A stretch of 64,000 nt of DNA, from positions 26,938,854-27,002,853 of the forward strand of contig OX419342.1 of the NCBI GenBank assembly GCA_948470475.1, in the 5' to 3' direction. The translations under genes were made by a program, and so were the position numbers. The notes beneath the pieces are model-generated. The model had not been told where the DNA came from. It saw only the letters and a list, made by a program, of their open reading frames with translations, and made no database searches. This stretch comes from Galaxea fascicularis (taxonomy: Eukaryota; Cnidaria; Anthozoa; Scleractinia; Euphylliidae). How positions within the stretch are numbered: the stretch's first letter is position 1; the number at the start of each line of letters is the position of its first letter. Shown here one piece after another: positions 37,803-49,548 of the stretch.

Positions 37803-40800
37803 AATTGTGCAAAATATATCAGTGAAATTAATGTATGTTACTCCTGACTGTGGAGTAAGAAAGACTGACTGGCAGCTTGGAATTAGAACTCCGTGCTCTT
37901 TTGGCAAAGTTTGCATTGTTTAACTTAAGGACTGAGATTTCAAGAATCTATCATTACTGAAGTTTCCCATCAATGTGTATATTTTCGACTCAAAACAATC
38001 CATATTGCTTGGAGAAAGGTTGTTTGCCGATGTGTACGTCTTGACTTGACAACAAGGTGTAAAATTATGTACAATTCTCTGACATATGTAATTTTACATA
38101 ACCTATACCTATGTTGTAGGTTAAAATTTCTCTACCAGTGGAAGATTTTCAAAAAAGATATGTATGTAATTACACTACTGTCAAGAAGTAATTCTTTAAC
38201 TGAAATGTTTAAAACATTCCTCCATAGACTAAACTTATCGAGAATCCAAACACGGTGCCGCCCCCCGAGACAAATTTACATCATACTGTGCCCTCGCGAT
38301 AATCTAGAAAAGTCCGTTGTGTGTTGTTTATGTACACTGGGCTGCAAGTTGTGATGACGATACAGGTTAAAGCCTCTTCATAAATGGATAATACCGTATT
38401 TATTTTATGATACCTTTAGGTTGCGCAAAGTTCTTCATTGGCTCAAGCCACAGACAGACTATTTCTAAAGGAAAGACTTAAATAATATATATTTTTCTTC
38501 TTCTCTCTAACTCGGATTTTTTGAAAGGTCTGTGGTATTTTGAGTCTTCATAAAACCTCTTTTGTTTCAAATTTTCCGTACGCACTATTTCTCTGATTTC
38601 GAACCATGCCTGAAGTCGGTCTCTCGGCCACCGGAAACATGTTTTTAACCCCCCGCGTCGTTTAGAATAGCGGTAATTGCTTGAGCCCATCAATGTCGGG
38701 GCCTTGTCGCTGAAGGAAAGAGAGAGGCCTGTCGCGGTGAGAAAATATTTCGAGTGGCACGTCAAAGATCCATAAAAACTTGCGCCGTATGTTTTTGTTC
38801 CATTGAACTGCTTTGTACTGACATATTGTTGCGTTCAAACTAAAATTCAGTAGCCATGCCATCGCCATCGAATACAGCCCCCGGCTGTATACTATGATGA
38901 TTTTTACATCATTACTGAAGTAAATTAACTATTTGAGAAATTCAACAGTGTGTTTGATCACCCAGTTGCAAATCGTGAAACTAAAATTGTATAGCTTCGA
39001 TTGAGCTATAATAGGCAAATCGATTTGTTTTGCGCTGAAATTTGAAATAAAACTTCTTCAGTTGTTTTCGACACTAATTCTGACTCTCAATTTCGACAGT
39101 GAGGGCTAAAAGATCTCTCCAGTTAAGAAAGTCAATAACTGTACAAGATTAGTTCTTGTTTTGTTAGCACTGCGAAACATGTATGGATCTCCATCTTGAC
39201 GCAGAAAACAATACTGGGCCAACAGTTGTTTACTGGTTCAGTTAGCTAAGGCATTTAATGTTTCAATAAAGGTATACCCAGTTACCAGTCTGATCTGTCT
39301 TAGAACAAAAAGTGATATTTACGAGAAATGGAATCCTCCAATATGCAAATGCAAGTCTGATATCTTGGGAAAACAAAGCTCTCATCCTAAAGTACTTTGA
39401 TTCTTCGCTAGCTATCGAACTACCTATTCAAAATTTGACGTCATTTTCGGCGTTGTCAACCTGGCAACAGGTCGTTTTTTGTTTTCCCCTTTCGTCAGTT
39501 TTCACGAGCGGAAGCTCTTTGTTTCTGTGTTTCCATAACAGTTTATTTTTGTTTTGTTCCGCCACAATGGATACAATTCAGTTCAATTGGTAACAGTTGT
39601 TTGCGTCAGTGTTCCTTTATTTCTGTTATTGATATATATTGTCCATGAGCTAAAATTTTAACCCGCGGAAAACGTTTGACAAAAAAAAGGTTGTTTAGTT
39701 ACGATTGAGAGAAGACTACGCGGGGGAGGAGGAGACTCAATAAACAAAACACACTGTTTATTCAAGTCTCAACAAAATGTTACAAACTGAACTATCTAGG
39801 CTTGTTCCAGCTGTGTTTCTAAAACAATTGAACGCACTTCATCAGATTCGATTGACCGTCCTCCTTAGTCGCAAAAATCAGAGACCGAAAAAGTTCGTTC
39901 ATGCGGTAGGTGTGACATAACACTAATACTCAGTGATAACTGTGTCAAGATTCTAGAGATACCATCTACTTTCTTAAAAAGACATGACATGTGGAAGGAG
40001 AACGAAGAAGACCCTTGGAGTAAAAAAAAACCGACAATGCGCTGTTTTTGCAGAGATGCTGGTTCTCTGATTTGACCTTATAATCAAACATGGTTTGAAT
40101 TCCACTGTTAGCATAAGGAGGAATTAAAAAACTTCTACATAATGCGGACAAGATAAAAAATAGTATTAAAAATGTGTCTGATTTTTATTTTCTGTCAATA
40201 ATTTTGGTTCACGTCCGATCGAGTGCACCACAACAAAAATTTTCAAAACCAGATGATCGAGTTTGTCCAACTGCCTTTTGAACAGTTTAAAGGTCTGAAT
40301 TTGATTGCATTGTTATTCCAAATTCCAAAAGTCTTTTCCTGTGTGCGTTAGCCTTTTGTCAAAGTCGCAATGGACTAACATAGGTATAAATAGAATTCCG
40401 TTAAAAACTTAAATAAAGTAATAGTTGAAAATTATATTAGTTCGTAACTTCAGCGTCTGATTGTCTGATTGGCCGGGAGTGTGTTTACGTCATGTATTGT
40501 TCTTCCGACGTCATTGCAGTGATCGACGGCCGTCAATCACGACAATTAATACTTAAGTTAAGTTCATAGAAACAGATTATTTCAAAAACGTTTAGATGCG
40601 CCTGAAGTGACTTAAACGACGTCCCACGGAAACAAATATGTTGCTTATAAACTTGTTACAAGTTACAAACAACAACTTGAAATGCGTTCGAGGGATGATT
40701 TTCTAGTGTGGTAACCAATTACCAGGCATCACAAAACAGAAACATAAAAAAGATGACCTTATCACTTTATTTTTTTAGTACTTTGTGCATAAAATTATTT

Positions 40801-43788
40801 TATTTTAAAAGATATCCCAACGACTGCCGTAGGTTGCCGAGTATCTAGGCGCGGAATAAAATCCATTCCCAGATTAACAGTCAATTATGCTCCGGAAACT
40901 GCCATGTTGAGTATCAGGATTATTGCGTGCAGATTGTCAAATGCATCATGAAATCAACTTCAGTAAAACTTAAATTACCGTTTTTAGCTAAAATCGTATC
41001 AAATTGTCCTCTTCCTAGCATTCCCTCGCCATATAATCCCAGATGGCGGCTAGACTAGCTAGTCGATGCCATTCAAGGCAGAACTAGAGGGGCTATTTTA
41101 CGGTCTAAAATTGTCAGTCATCTTTTCGTGATGTCTTATGTTCGCTACTAGTCATTATTGATAGCTGGTCCACTGATAAGTATTTAGGATCGTTACCGCG
41201 TTAATTAACTCCTTGAATCTGGCCACCCAAACACATAAAACAAAACCAAATTTGCAAATCCTAATATTTGCAAACGTGATGGTGATTAATGGCCGAATTG
41301 TAAAAGAAGTAATGAAAACGGATCATCGTCTGAAATTAAAATCTCGACTTAAAATGGGTGCCAAGTTAGACAATGAATTAGTGAAGTCGTCAAGCATTTG
41401 AAAGTCTGAAAAATGCTAAGGTGACTCGTTTATCCAGAAGATTACCTCAGGTAAGGCATGAAATATTTTACCCGTCTACCTACTGATTTCACTCACTGTT
41501 ATTTTATAGCGTGCATTTTCGTAATGGCTACTGTAACGCTACACACGTTTCGTCATCTATGGATAAACAAAACAACGCACTGCATCATCACTGCATGAAG
41601 GAGATACGGGCTTCAATAAATTTCCTGCCATCAAAGCAAACCTGCCGCAGCACCAGTGCATCGAAACCCATTGTCAGCTCGGTAAAGCCTGGAGAACCAT
41701 AACAAGTGGGAAACGATGAAAAAAAAGCTAGCAAAAGCTAACCCTGCGATCTACTCGCGATCTTGGCGGAAAGTGGCACGAAACAATAGCTAAATTAGCC
41801 TGTGTGGAGGCGCTAGAAAGGGGAAGGGAGACTTGGAAAGGAGGGCAGGAAAACGTTTGTATCAAAACGCTTGCTCTCTGGTTTAATACCGACTGAATCT
41901 TTACAACGGCAGATCAAAGATTTGAGGAATCAATGCTGCAGTAAACAACATAGGATGATATGTAATATTCTTACTTTATGCTAGTGTTCCCAAATCGCTA
42001 CCTGATTTGCAGGGTGTTCATCATTAAAAATGCATGAAAACTGATAATTTTCACTGTTTACCACTTGTGAGCGCATTGTTCTAGGATACCAAAGCGTCTG
42101 ACAAATATTTGATAATACTCCCATTCGATGAAATAATGTTTATTTTCGTTAGTGATCATACTTCAAAGTTCAAAAGTTTTTCTCCAAATAATGTAATTTT
42201 CCTCTCATTCTCACGCTACGTTTAAAATTTCCGCCGAAATATTACTTATGTATTTTGCATGTAAGTTTGTTTTGCCTCCAAGTTATGATTTTTATAAACA
42301 TTTTTTTAAAAGAACATCGATTCCCATCTAAGAGTAAATCCTGCTGCAGAAACCATGGTGAATTTGTGAAAACAAAGCCAATATATTGTGCTAATCTTAT
42401 ACGGTCGACTCCCGTGATCAGTATTATTTGGTGAAAGAAAATTAATGAATCATGCAAACCTAACAAACGCCTGTTTCTCTCTTTTGCGTAAATTAATTCT
42501 CCAGCGATCGATCTTTTTAATCTCTTTTCATTTCATATGACTACCATCTTCGATGAATTACACAGGAAATATTATGATGATTATACAGCCTTATCCGTAA
42601 GATCTTACAGCAACCGGACTTGATTTCAATACAAAAAATCTTGATGTTGAATTATATTTGTTCACCTTGGCTCATAAGAGGCGTTTCCAAGAGACCTTAT
42701 TTTGTTGGCAAAGCATTTAAATGAGTACGACAAATCTTGTATGACCGGCTCAAATCTGGCAAAAAACACAAGATAACAAGATGAAGAAAGGTAAGATCTC
42801 TGTGACGGTTATTGCCTTGGTATTATTATACTCTTCAATTCCGGACTTTGCCGGCCAAAATCTGTTAGCAATAAGCCAACTACCACTATAAATGTCATTA
42901 CTAAACTCATTTCGATTAGCCTTCTCTTTGTTTCGACTGTAATCGTATTCGCTTCAGCAGGACTATATTAACATGTAGCACGGCAAACAAAATGTTTAAG
43001 AAAGAAGACCAAATATACCGTCAAACTGGCATTTAAACACTCGAGGTATTCTCTTATCTTGCACGTAGAACATCGATGACAAATGCTAACTTCGAATGTT
43101 AATTTATTACTTACACTCAATGTATTTTGGTTGCGCGTTTTGCCGGCAGTCCAGAATGAAAACTTTCGTCGCTCTCTTAGTTCGTCGCTAACTCCGTCGT
43201 GTCGTAAGAAGCTTACGATTGTTTTGTCACTCGCTGCATGTGATTTGAAGTTCATGATTTTACTATTAAGTGGCAGCTTTTAGGTTACTGGTTCAGATCA
43301 TGATTAGTGAGGAGACATCGCTATTAACTGTTTTTTTTTTTCCGCCGTTTGCCGTAATCATGTTCTCAGTCCTTCAATGACCAGGGAAAAATGTTTACCG
43401 TCGGAGTGGGAGTGAAGAGAAGGTAGTGTTATCACCAGTACCACGACCACTACCACTTTCACTACGATCACAACAACTAGATTAAAATTATTCACCACAA
43501 ATAGATAAACTTTACAGTATAAACTAAAAAAACATATGAGCAATAAACGAGAGATTTCACCCAAACTGCAGTTACTGTTAACTGGTCGAGTTCATCACGA
43601 ACACCACTGAAAACTACCATAATCGTAGATACCATGGCCATCATCAACATCACTACCACCACCATCACCAATTCTACCATCTCCATCACCATCATTCACC
43701 TTTGTATTTTTTCCTTTGCCAATTTCTTAACTGGCTATAGCTCAATCAGTTATCTGATTCCAAGCGTTCTTAATTATTTTTCATTTAA
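37803..43788. other. Host non-coding DNA
   Basis: Six kilobases without a convincing gene. A 95-codon minus frame near 38478-38765 is unremarkable. 43430-43700 contains interrupted ACC/ATC repeats that create Val/Met-rich spurious frames on the minus strand. Confidence 0.4.
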
Positions 43789-43800
43789 GGAACGGCAGAG

Positions 43801-44730
43801 ATGGGGTTTGCCTACTTCGACAACCATGTGGGCATACAGAACGCCTCATTTCAGTCTAATGTAGAGGAGATGGAAAATCCTTTCCGTAACCTCCACCCTA
43901 AAATATATTACAGACAGAGAGAAACGTCCAGCAAAAGGAACATAAGTAAAAACAAAAACGGTGAGATGAGCTCAAAGTCAAGCGCGCTCCTAACACCAAA
44001 TGAAAACAGGGATCAACAAATGAGAATTACCTCAAGTTCAGTTAAAAGGATAGAGGACATTTCCGACGTTGGATGGGCAACAACAAACAATTTTCCTGTC
44101 AACAGTCCTAAGAATGACCAACTCCGCGACAAGGCAGATTTTTCTTCCATCTTGAATGGGCAAGACAAGATAACGTATCTAAACGAAAGAAATATTTCTT
44201 TATCTAAGGACAGCTTACCCGAGCAAGCAAAATGTTCATTTCCTTTAATTGCCGTGGCAAGAAATCTAAGCAGAGAAAGTGTTGAGTCTGTGAACGTAAG
44301 CTCCGCACCTTTGCGCGAAAATTGGCAAGGCGTTCTACCACGGATAAGGTGTGGTAGTTTTATTTCGATGGTTCACGAAGACGAGAGGAAACGGCACAGA
44401 CGAGGACGAAGTACTCGCACAGGAAATTGTGAAACAGCGCAGGACAAGTCATTGGTCTATGCTCTAAATACTGGGCATCAGCCACATCGGACAGTGAAAG
44501 ATCATCGCGTCGCCCTTGAGCAAAATGATATAAGTAATTCCCGGCAAGCTTACAAAGCAATATTTACGGCAGATGTATTAAAAACTACGAAACACGACTG
44601 CCGTGAAGGCGAAATACCCAGAAATAAAGCGAACTCTGGTGAGAACTACAGAATATATGATCAAAGAGAAGGCATTAAGAGTAAACTTATGGTTTTGAAG
44701 GCTAAACTTCATCGATCAAATTGTATGTAA
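43801..44730 (+). CDS. Host protein of unknown function, 309 aa (terminal exon)
   Basis: 309 codons from ATG 43801, 12 bp after an acceptor-like TTTCATTTAAG (ending 43789), so the exon may continue an upstream coding exon. The product is hydrophilic, rich in Ser, Asn, Lys and Arg, with a basic patch HEDERKRHRRGRSTR (about 191-206) and a basic C-terminus. No domain, signal peptide or transmembrane helix was seen. Overlapping AATAAA motifs lie at about 44938-44957, roughly 210 bp after the stop. Function unknown. Confidence 0.55.
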   Translation: MGFAYFDNHVGIQNASFQSNVEEMENPFRNLHPKIYYRQRETSSKRNISKNKNGEMSSKSSALLTPNENRDQQMRITSSSVKRIEDISDVGWATTNNFPVNSPKNDQLRDKADFSSILNGQDKITYLNERNISLSKDSLPEQAKCSFPLIAVARNLSRESVESVNVSSAPLRENWQGVLPRIRCGSFISMVHEDERKRHRRGRSTRTGNCETAQDKSLVYALNTGHQPHRTVKDHRVALEQNDISNSRQAYKAIFTADVLKTTKHDCREGEIPRNKANSGENYRIYDQREGIKSKLMVLKAKLHRSNCM

Positions 44731-45651
44731 CTAAGGATCTTGTTCCAGGGAGTACTTAGAGGCGATCACTTATTCCCTCTTGTTTTACGCAAAATGCCCG
44801 ATATTATGCCTGCGATCACGTGTTTTTGTTTCGCTTGAATGTAGCAAGCGAAGACATAAGATTCTTTAATTTCTTCTTTTCATGCAGAGACATTAAGACT
44901 GCCAGACCTCATGGGCTAAATAATATATATTAATCTTAAATAAAAATAAAATAAATGATATTTTATATACATTCAAGTCGTGTGAAGCTTTTTTTACAGG
45001 AAGTTGACATACCAAATTATTTGTTTTGACCGAAGGCGAATATCAATAACCAATTCGGTTGCCTAATTAGAATTAATTTATACCAACTCGGCTGGTTAGG
45101 AGTCAGACACTGGGGCGTGTGAGCCATTGTGACGTCATTGACAACCCTAGAAGGTGATACCAACCCTAATTCTTTTTTTTTTCTAGTGCTTTTTTTAGTT
45201 CCACACAGCCCTAACATTATTATTACATCTATTTTGGCAAAGTCTATTTGTTTTTGGAAAAGGGTTAGTATCACAATGGTAGATGATGATAATTAATGTA
45301 TGGGGATGTGCGGAAATCTCTCCAATACTCTACTAAGGCAGACCGGATTGCTTGGTCTCCAGACAACTCTACGCCAACAAGATTATAAGAACTATAGACT
45401 AAAATATTAAGGTCGCAGCGGACGGGGTAGTTCAGCCGTAAGTATGCATTTGTGTGAAGAATATGCGCGAAGTGCGACGACCAATACCGACAATTAAGAC
45501 GCGAAATATTTTGAAAAGGTCTATTCGTATCGCGCGAACTTCTTGTGCATTTCAAGTATTTGCCAAAACCAATTAAATAGCGACGCAATGTTCTTTTCAG
45601 CGTGTAGTGCCAACGATAAGTAGTATTATGGGCTCACGTACGGCAAGCAAT
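44731..45651. other. Host DNA and 3' flank up to element B
   Basis: Contains overlapping AATAAA signals near 44938-44957 and AT-rich spacer. No further gene was recognised. Confidence 0.45.
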
Positions 45652-45657
45652 GAAATC
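45652..45657. repeat. Probable left target duplication of element B (GAAATC)
   Basis: The six bases before the terminal AGTAGGG. On the right only one base after the terminus is visible (64000, G). It agrees with the first base of GAAATC but cannot prove the duplication. Confidence 0.5.
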
Positions 45658-45762
45658 AGTAGGGAAAAAAAAAGACTGCGTTGGCCGCTACGTTCAATTC
45701 GATACGAATTTCCCAATACGGCCATTTTGAACGTACCATCCGCCCTGGTGTGAAAGTTGGGT

Positions 45763-45815
45763 CACGTGACCTGTTTATGCATAAATTAAAAAAATTAGCA
45801 TATATGCAAATGAGG
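45763..45815 (+). promoter_or_regulatory. E-box plus octamer cassette, B left TIR
   Basis: CACGTG (45763-45768), ATGCATAAATTA, and then the 20-mer TTAGCATATATGCAAATGAG (45795-45814) shared with element A. It starts 105 bp from the terminus. In A the E-box is 75 bp from the end. Confidence 0.7.
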
Positions 45816-45852
45816 CAAGACGCAAGAATAAATGGCAAACGGTTTTTAATGA

Positions 45853-45935
45853 CACAGCAGCTCCTTGATTATTTTTTTTCACGAAAAAAGTGGCGGAAAA
45901 AACAAGGACGACAGCAGGAACAAAAAAACCGCCAC
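45853..45935 (-). other. Hydrophobic-peptide segment in the left TIR (NNQGAAV)
   Basis: The minus-strand frame gives a Phe/Val-rich stretch followed by KKNNQGAAV. It is the counterpart of 63731-63812 and is similar to A 18192-18275. Only a TTG is available as start, so it may be an exon of a spliced membrane protein. Confidence 0.4.
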
Positions 45936-45970
45936 GGTTCACAACAATGAAAAGAAAGAAAATCAAATAG

Positions 45971-46204
45971 TTAACGTCTGCGCCTCCTTCGCCTCCTTCT
46001 GCCTCCGGTGTGTGGGTGGTTGGCCGCTTGCATGTTGGCCATGAAATTCACCAAATTGGGGATGGTGGCTTGACGGGGAACCAACTCTCTCAGGGGTCTT
46101 GGAAAATAGGCGGTATGGTCCATCACGGTACAATAGGGGAACAGCATGCAAACGACCAGGGAGGAGGTGGCGATGTGGGGTAATTTCCTTTTGGCTGTCA
46201 TCAT
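45971..46204 (-). CDS. 77-aa protein with polyarginine tail, left TIR copy
   Basis: 77 codons from ATG 46204, which follows a CTCTGCAG acceptor-like site by a few bases, so it may be a terminal exon. The N-terminus is MMTAKRKLPHIATSSLVVCM. A Pro-rich middle and a C-terminus of about nine consecutive arginines follow. It reads outward, toward the element end. An identical frame is in the right TIR (63453-63686). The composition suggests nucleic-acid binding or nuclear targeting. No family was recognised. Confidence 0.55.
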   Translation of the reverse strand: MMTAKRKLPHIATSSLVVCMLFPYCTVMDHTAYFPRPLRELVPRQATIPNLVNFMANMQAANHPHTGGRRRRRRRRR

Positions 46205-46264
46205 CGGCTGCAGAGAAGAGGGGAAGGTGTCAATCCATGGCTAAATGTCTCTTTCTTTGTCTCA

Positions 46265-46351
46265 TTATCGTGGGCTGTGGAGAAGGGGGAGGAGGAGGTG
46301 AAACGCTTTGTCCACCGGGAAGGCTTCACGCAGAATGGGTACTGCTAATCG
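46265..46351 (-). other. Candidate terminal exon, left TIR (FPVDKAFHLLLPLL segment)
   Basis: After a TTTTCCCAG acceptor-like site the minus strand stays open for 28 codons and ends in TAA. The residues include VPILREAFPVDKAF. It is the last member of the module array, with the same sequence in the right TIR at 63306-63392. Confidence 0.45.
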
Positions 46352-46385
46352 CTGGGAAAAAAGGAAAAAAGCTTGATTAGCACTT

Positions 46386-47287
46386 ACTGGGGGTAGCGGC
46401 ACGTCAAGGCATGACCGGGGATCTGAAAAAACATGTGCAGTTGTGGTAAAATGGGCACCATGTGACACCGAAGATTTTGAAAGCCAAGGTACCGTAAGTG
46501 AGATCTATCTGGAAAGAGAAAAAAAGACTTACGCGGCGGTGGCGGGGGGGCGTTTGGAATCATGCGAACGCATGCACTTTGGATGGTGTGCGGCCGAAAC
46601 CAAAAGGACCGAAATGACGGCACGTACACTTGTATCGGTGCGGCCAAATGGAGTTTGGATAAATCCTACACGTCAATACGTGACCGGGGATCTGAAAAAA
46701 CAGGAAAAAAAGACTCACGCATATGCACGTCCAGTGTACGAACACATGCACGTGTTGTGGTGTTGGGGGAAGCGGCAAACGAGTGCGTGCCCGGGAATCT
46801 GAAAAAAAAAAAAAACTTACGGGTCAGGGCCCACCATCCGTCGTCCGTGAAGCACATGCATATAGCGTGGCTCCACGGATCGACCATGCACGTCAACGCG
46901 TGTGCGGGAATCTGAAAATGAATGAAAGGAAATGAAAGGACGTACGGTGGTGATGGGCTATTGTTGTTCGCACATGCATGCGACGTGCGTCCAAGGATCG
47001 ACGATGCACGTTAGAATGTGACCTGGAATCTAAAAACAAGAAAAAAAAATTACGCTCAGGATCCGGTGCATGTGTTCGCATGGCAAACGACGCAGAGGTG
47101 GATCGTGCCGCAGAGAGCGCACAGCATGAGACGATGCGGATTTAACTGAAAGAGAATGGTTTTGGAGAATACCTTTGATACAATCGAATTAAACCCCATT
47201 TGTAGGTGAACCCGTAGGCGCTGGGGCATGTGCATTTGTATATGAATCCCTGTAGGGTAGCGATCTGTCCGCGTTAAAACTAGAGAT
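46386..47287 (-). other. Array of Cys/His mini-modules with intron-like spacers, left TIR
   Basis: On the minus strand successive short open blocks start right after polypyrimidine-CAG and stop at GTAAGT, GTGAGT or GTACGT. Most begin with a PGH-x-L-x-C motif (IPGHALTC, IPGHVLTC) and contain CMC or CTC 10-15 residues later. One block has CALCGTIHLCVVCH. The left array lacks two modules present on the right. Probably a rapidly evolving spliced gene encoding zinc-binding-like repeats. The exact splicing could not be resolved. Confidence 0.5.
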
Positions 47288-47718
47288 CTGAAAAAAGAAA
47301 AAACAAAGGAAAAGCAAACAAGCGAAAAAAAAGCGAAACGAGAAAACAAAGGGAATCGCTTCTCTCGGCTAGCAAAACATGTTATTTTCGCAACGGAGCC
47401 AATTTGGTCGAGCGAGCACACCGCTCTGAATTTTTTTTTTTTGAAGAGCACACACATAAGATGGACATCGACTTACAACGAAAAAAAAAATAACAGAAGA
47501 AAAAATAATCACGATGGTTTAAGCTCGTTGTCGCCGGAGAAATCCATCATTGAACTACAAACGAAAACGTGAGCACTGCGAACGGTAAAACGGTACGTCA
47601 AAAGAAAGCTAACATAAATCTTCAACTGTCGTTTGAGCGAGTCAGTTTTGAGAATTATTGCAAAGGAAAAAAAATATATATGGCAGAGCTCGGAGGCCTT
47701 TTCTTTTTTTATCGAGGT

Positions 47719-47871
47719 TTAGTAAGTCGTGGTCATGAAAGCAAAGGATTTGAACCACTCAGCAATTTCTGTGTTTTCCTGGAAACATCCGCGAGAGCGG
47801 TCAGGGTTTTCTCGGAAAAAGTATCGGTCTTTGAATGTGCTTTGTTCGCACCACCGACTCGTTTGAATCTT
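47719..47871 (-). other. Candidate 50-codon terminal exon, left TIR
   Basis: It follows a T-rich CCAG acceptor and stays open to a stop. Residues include RWCEQSTFKDRYFFREN, then EIAEWFKSFAF. The copy at 61618-61770 has only one or two residue changes, which fits coding constraint but also recent TIR copying. No family was recognised. Confidence 0.45.
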
Positions 47872-48399
47872 CTGGAAAAAAAAAACAAACAAACAAAAAT
47901 AAGAATGGGGGTTGTTTCCTCGGATGACCAAACGTAAGCTTTTAAAGGGAAAAAAAAAATTGTGGCCGCCAACGCTTCCCGCATTGCGAGCGAGTGTTTT
48001 TGCAAAGAAAAACAAAAAAAATTATGTTAGCTTGAAAACCGCTTCAAACCCAGCCTATGCAACGCTTAGGTAAGAGTCATGGTGATTTTAAGGAAGGTTT
48101 TGGAGTTCGACAAACGTTGGAACGAAGAAGAAGAAGAAGAAGAGAACTTACCTCGAGCTTGCGTTTCTTTTCGAAGGTCGTTTGAAATGAGAAAATCGTT
48201 TGTAAAGATCCTCTTTCGATTGTACACAAAAAACAGAGCTTGCAGAGAGGTCTTGTCACGTTACCGGTGGATCAAATCGAGCTGTGAAAAGTCTTTTTTT
48301 AACGCTGGGGATCAAATCAAGCTGTGACACCATCGTTTCACGCCGCAAAAAAACTAAATGCACCCCGCATCTCAAGTGCTTAAGTAATATTTCGATGGC

Positions 48400-48510
48400 G
48401 TGGATGTGACACAGTCGGATGACTCCTTTTTGTGACCTTATTTGGTGTCTCGCACACGTGTGGTTGACGCAGTCGGTCGACTCCTTTGGCATCTCGCCCA
48501 CGTGGGTGGC
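48400..48510. repeat. Short diverged tandem repeat (GACxCAGTCGG...CTCGC)
   Basis: Two related units of about 60 bp, each with an AGTCGG-x-TGACTCC-like or AGTCGGTCGACTCC segment and a TCTCGC...CACGTG end. The mirror copy in the right TIR is at about 60975-61085. Confidence 0.5.
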
Positions 48511-48551
48511 ACAAAGGCTAGATTACGGAGAGATTACGGCGACAAATGGAA

Positions 48552-48577
48552 AATAGGCCTCTGAAAAAAGGCCTATT
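48552..48577. terminator. Perfect short hairpin AATAGGCCT, left TIR
   Basis: AATAGGCCT and its reverse complement AGGCCTATT are separated by 8 nt. The copy in the right TIR is at 60903-60928. It sits between the exon-like region and the minisatellite. Boundary or 3'-end processing is possible. No function is shown. Confidence 0.5.
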
Positions 48578-48599
48578 GTTTTCCGTAGCGAGAATGCGT

Positions 48600-49035
48600 T
48601 TTCCAATGGGGTCAGTGGTATTTGGTCAGTGGTATCCCACCCCAGCCAGGGGGTGATTTCGATACGTCAGGTAAGACGTCACGAAGGGTTCCCTCTCTGA
48701 GAAATAGGGGCCTGCGAGGTTATTTCCACTTGGAGTCAGTGGCATCCCACCTCCACCCAGGGGGGTGGTTTCGATGCATCATGTAGGAGGTCACGAAGGG
48801 TCCCCCTCTAAGAAATAGGGGTTTGCGAGGCTATTTCCACACGGAGTCAGTGGTATCCCACCCCCACCCAGGGGGGTGGTTTCGGTGCATCATGTAGGAG
48901 GTCACGAAGGGTCCCTCTCTGGAAAACAAGGGCCTGGAAGGTTATTTCCACTTGGAGTCAGTGGTATCCCACCCCCACCCAGGGGGGTGGTTTCGATGCA
49001 TCATGTAAGACGTCACAAAGTGTCCCTCTCTAAAA
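48600..49035 (-). repeat. 110-bp minisatellite, B left TIR (about 4 units)
   Basis: Units of about 110-111 bp contain AGTCAGTGGTATCCCACCCC, a CACCCAGGGGGGTGG palindrome and TTTCGATGCATCATGTA. This is the reverse orientation of the unit in element A at 29455-29830. Confidence 0.9.
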
Positions 49036-49185
49036 TAGTAATATCCCGACCTATATGTGAATCACACGCATTGCAAATCGTTTTTTTAAAGAACCTTTTA
49101 TTGTCAATTGCTTTTTCAAAAAAGAACCACTGATGGTCAACTAGTTTTTAACCTGGTTTTGAAAAAAAGAAAAACCGGTTTTTTT

Positions 49186-49548
49186 TTAAACGTTCAACTT
49201 GACTTTGGTTTGCATGATTTTCTTGACGATCCTTTCCGTGAGGGTCCGCTTGCCCGGCAATCCCTCGATGGCTTTGATCATGCGACGATCGGCGGCGTGC
49301 TTGTCCCTCAAAGTCTTGGCCTTGTCGTAGTCGATGTCGTGTTGTTTGGCAATCTTGTCCAACCGGTTGATGCCCGGGTCCCCGCGTTTCAAACGTTTCT
49401 TCAAATGCGTGCCGGGGCCCATGTACTGATATCCCGGCCAATGAAATTCCAGGCCCGTTTTGCCCAGCCATTTTTGCACGTCCACCCCGCGGCCGCCCTG
49501 AGACGGCTTCTGGCATCGTCGCTTACTCTTCATCGTAGTCCTCTTCAT
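49186..49548 (-). CDS. Phospholipase A2-like protein (element B)
   Basis: 120 aa, one residue longer than the A copy (indel in the basic N-terminus). The calcium loop YMGPGT and catalytic HDIDYD are intact. It overlaps the acidic repeat gene by 26 bp. Beyond its 3' end, similarity to A continues for only about 40 bp before the giant TIR begins. Confidence 0.85.
   Translation of the reverse strand: MKRTTMKSKRRCQKPSQGGRGVDVQKWLGKTGLEFHWPGYQYMGPGTHLKKRLKRGDPGINRLDKIAKQHDIDYDKAKTLRDKHAADRRMIKAIEGLPGKRTLTERIVKKIMQTKVKLNV

Larger units (their letters stand above)
45658..49147 (+). repeat. Left giant TIR of element B (about 3.49 kb)
   Basis: Reverse complement of 60333-63999 apart from scattered substitutions, small indels and the absence of two array modules. 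It carries the octamer cassette, an outward-reading gene region, the 110-bp minisatellite and a hairpin. The inner limit is at AACTAGTTT. Confidence 0.92.

Noticed and set aside
45681..45950. 89-codon inward frame at both B termini
   Set aside because: It spans the TIR tip, the octamer cassette and the hydrophobic-peptide segment on the other strand. Its presence in both arms follows from the inverted repeat, and no coding signal was seen.
47569..47937. 122-codon frame in the B TIR
   Set aside because: It starts only at GTG and runs through an A/T-rich tract that reads as a polypyrimidine acceptor on the other strand, where a better exon candidate lies.
48600..49035. CRISPR-like array
   Set aside because: Repeats are tandem 110-bp units without unique spacers, in a eukaryotic element.
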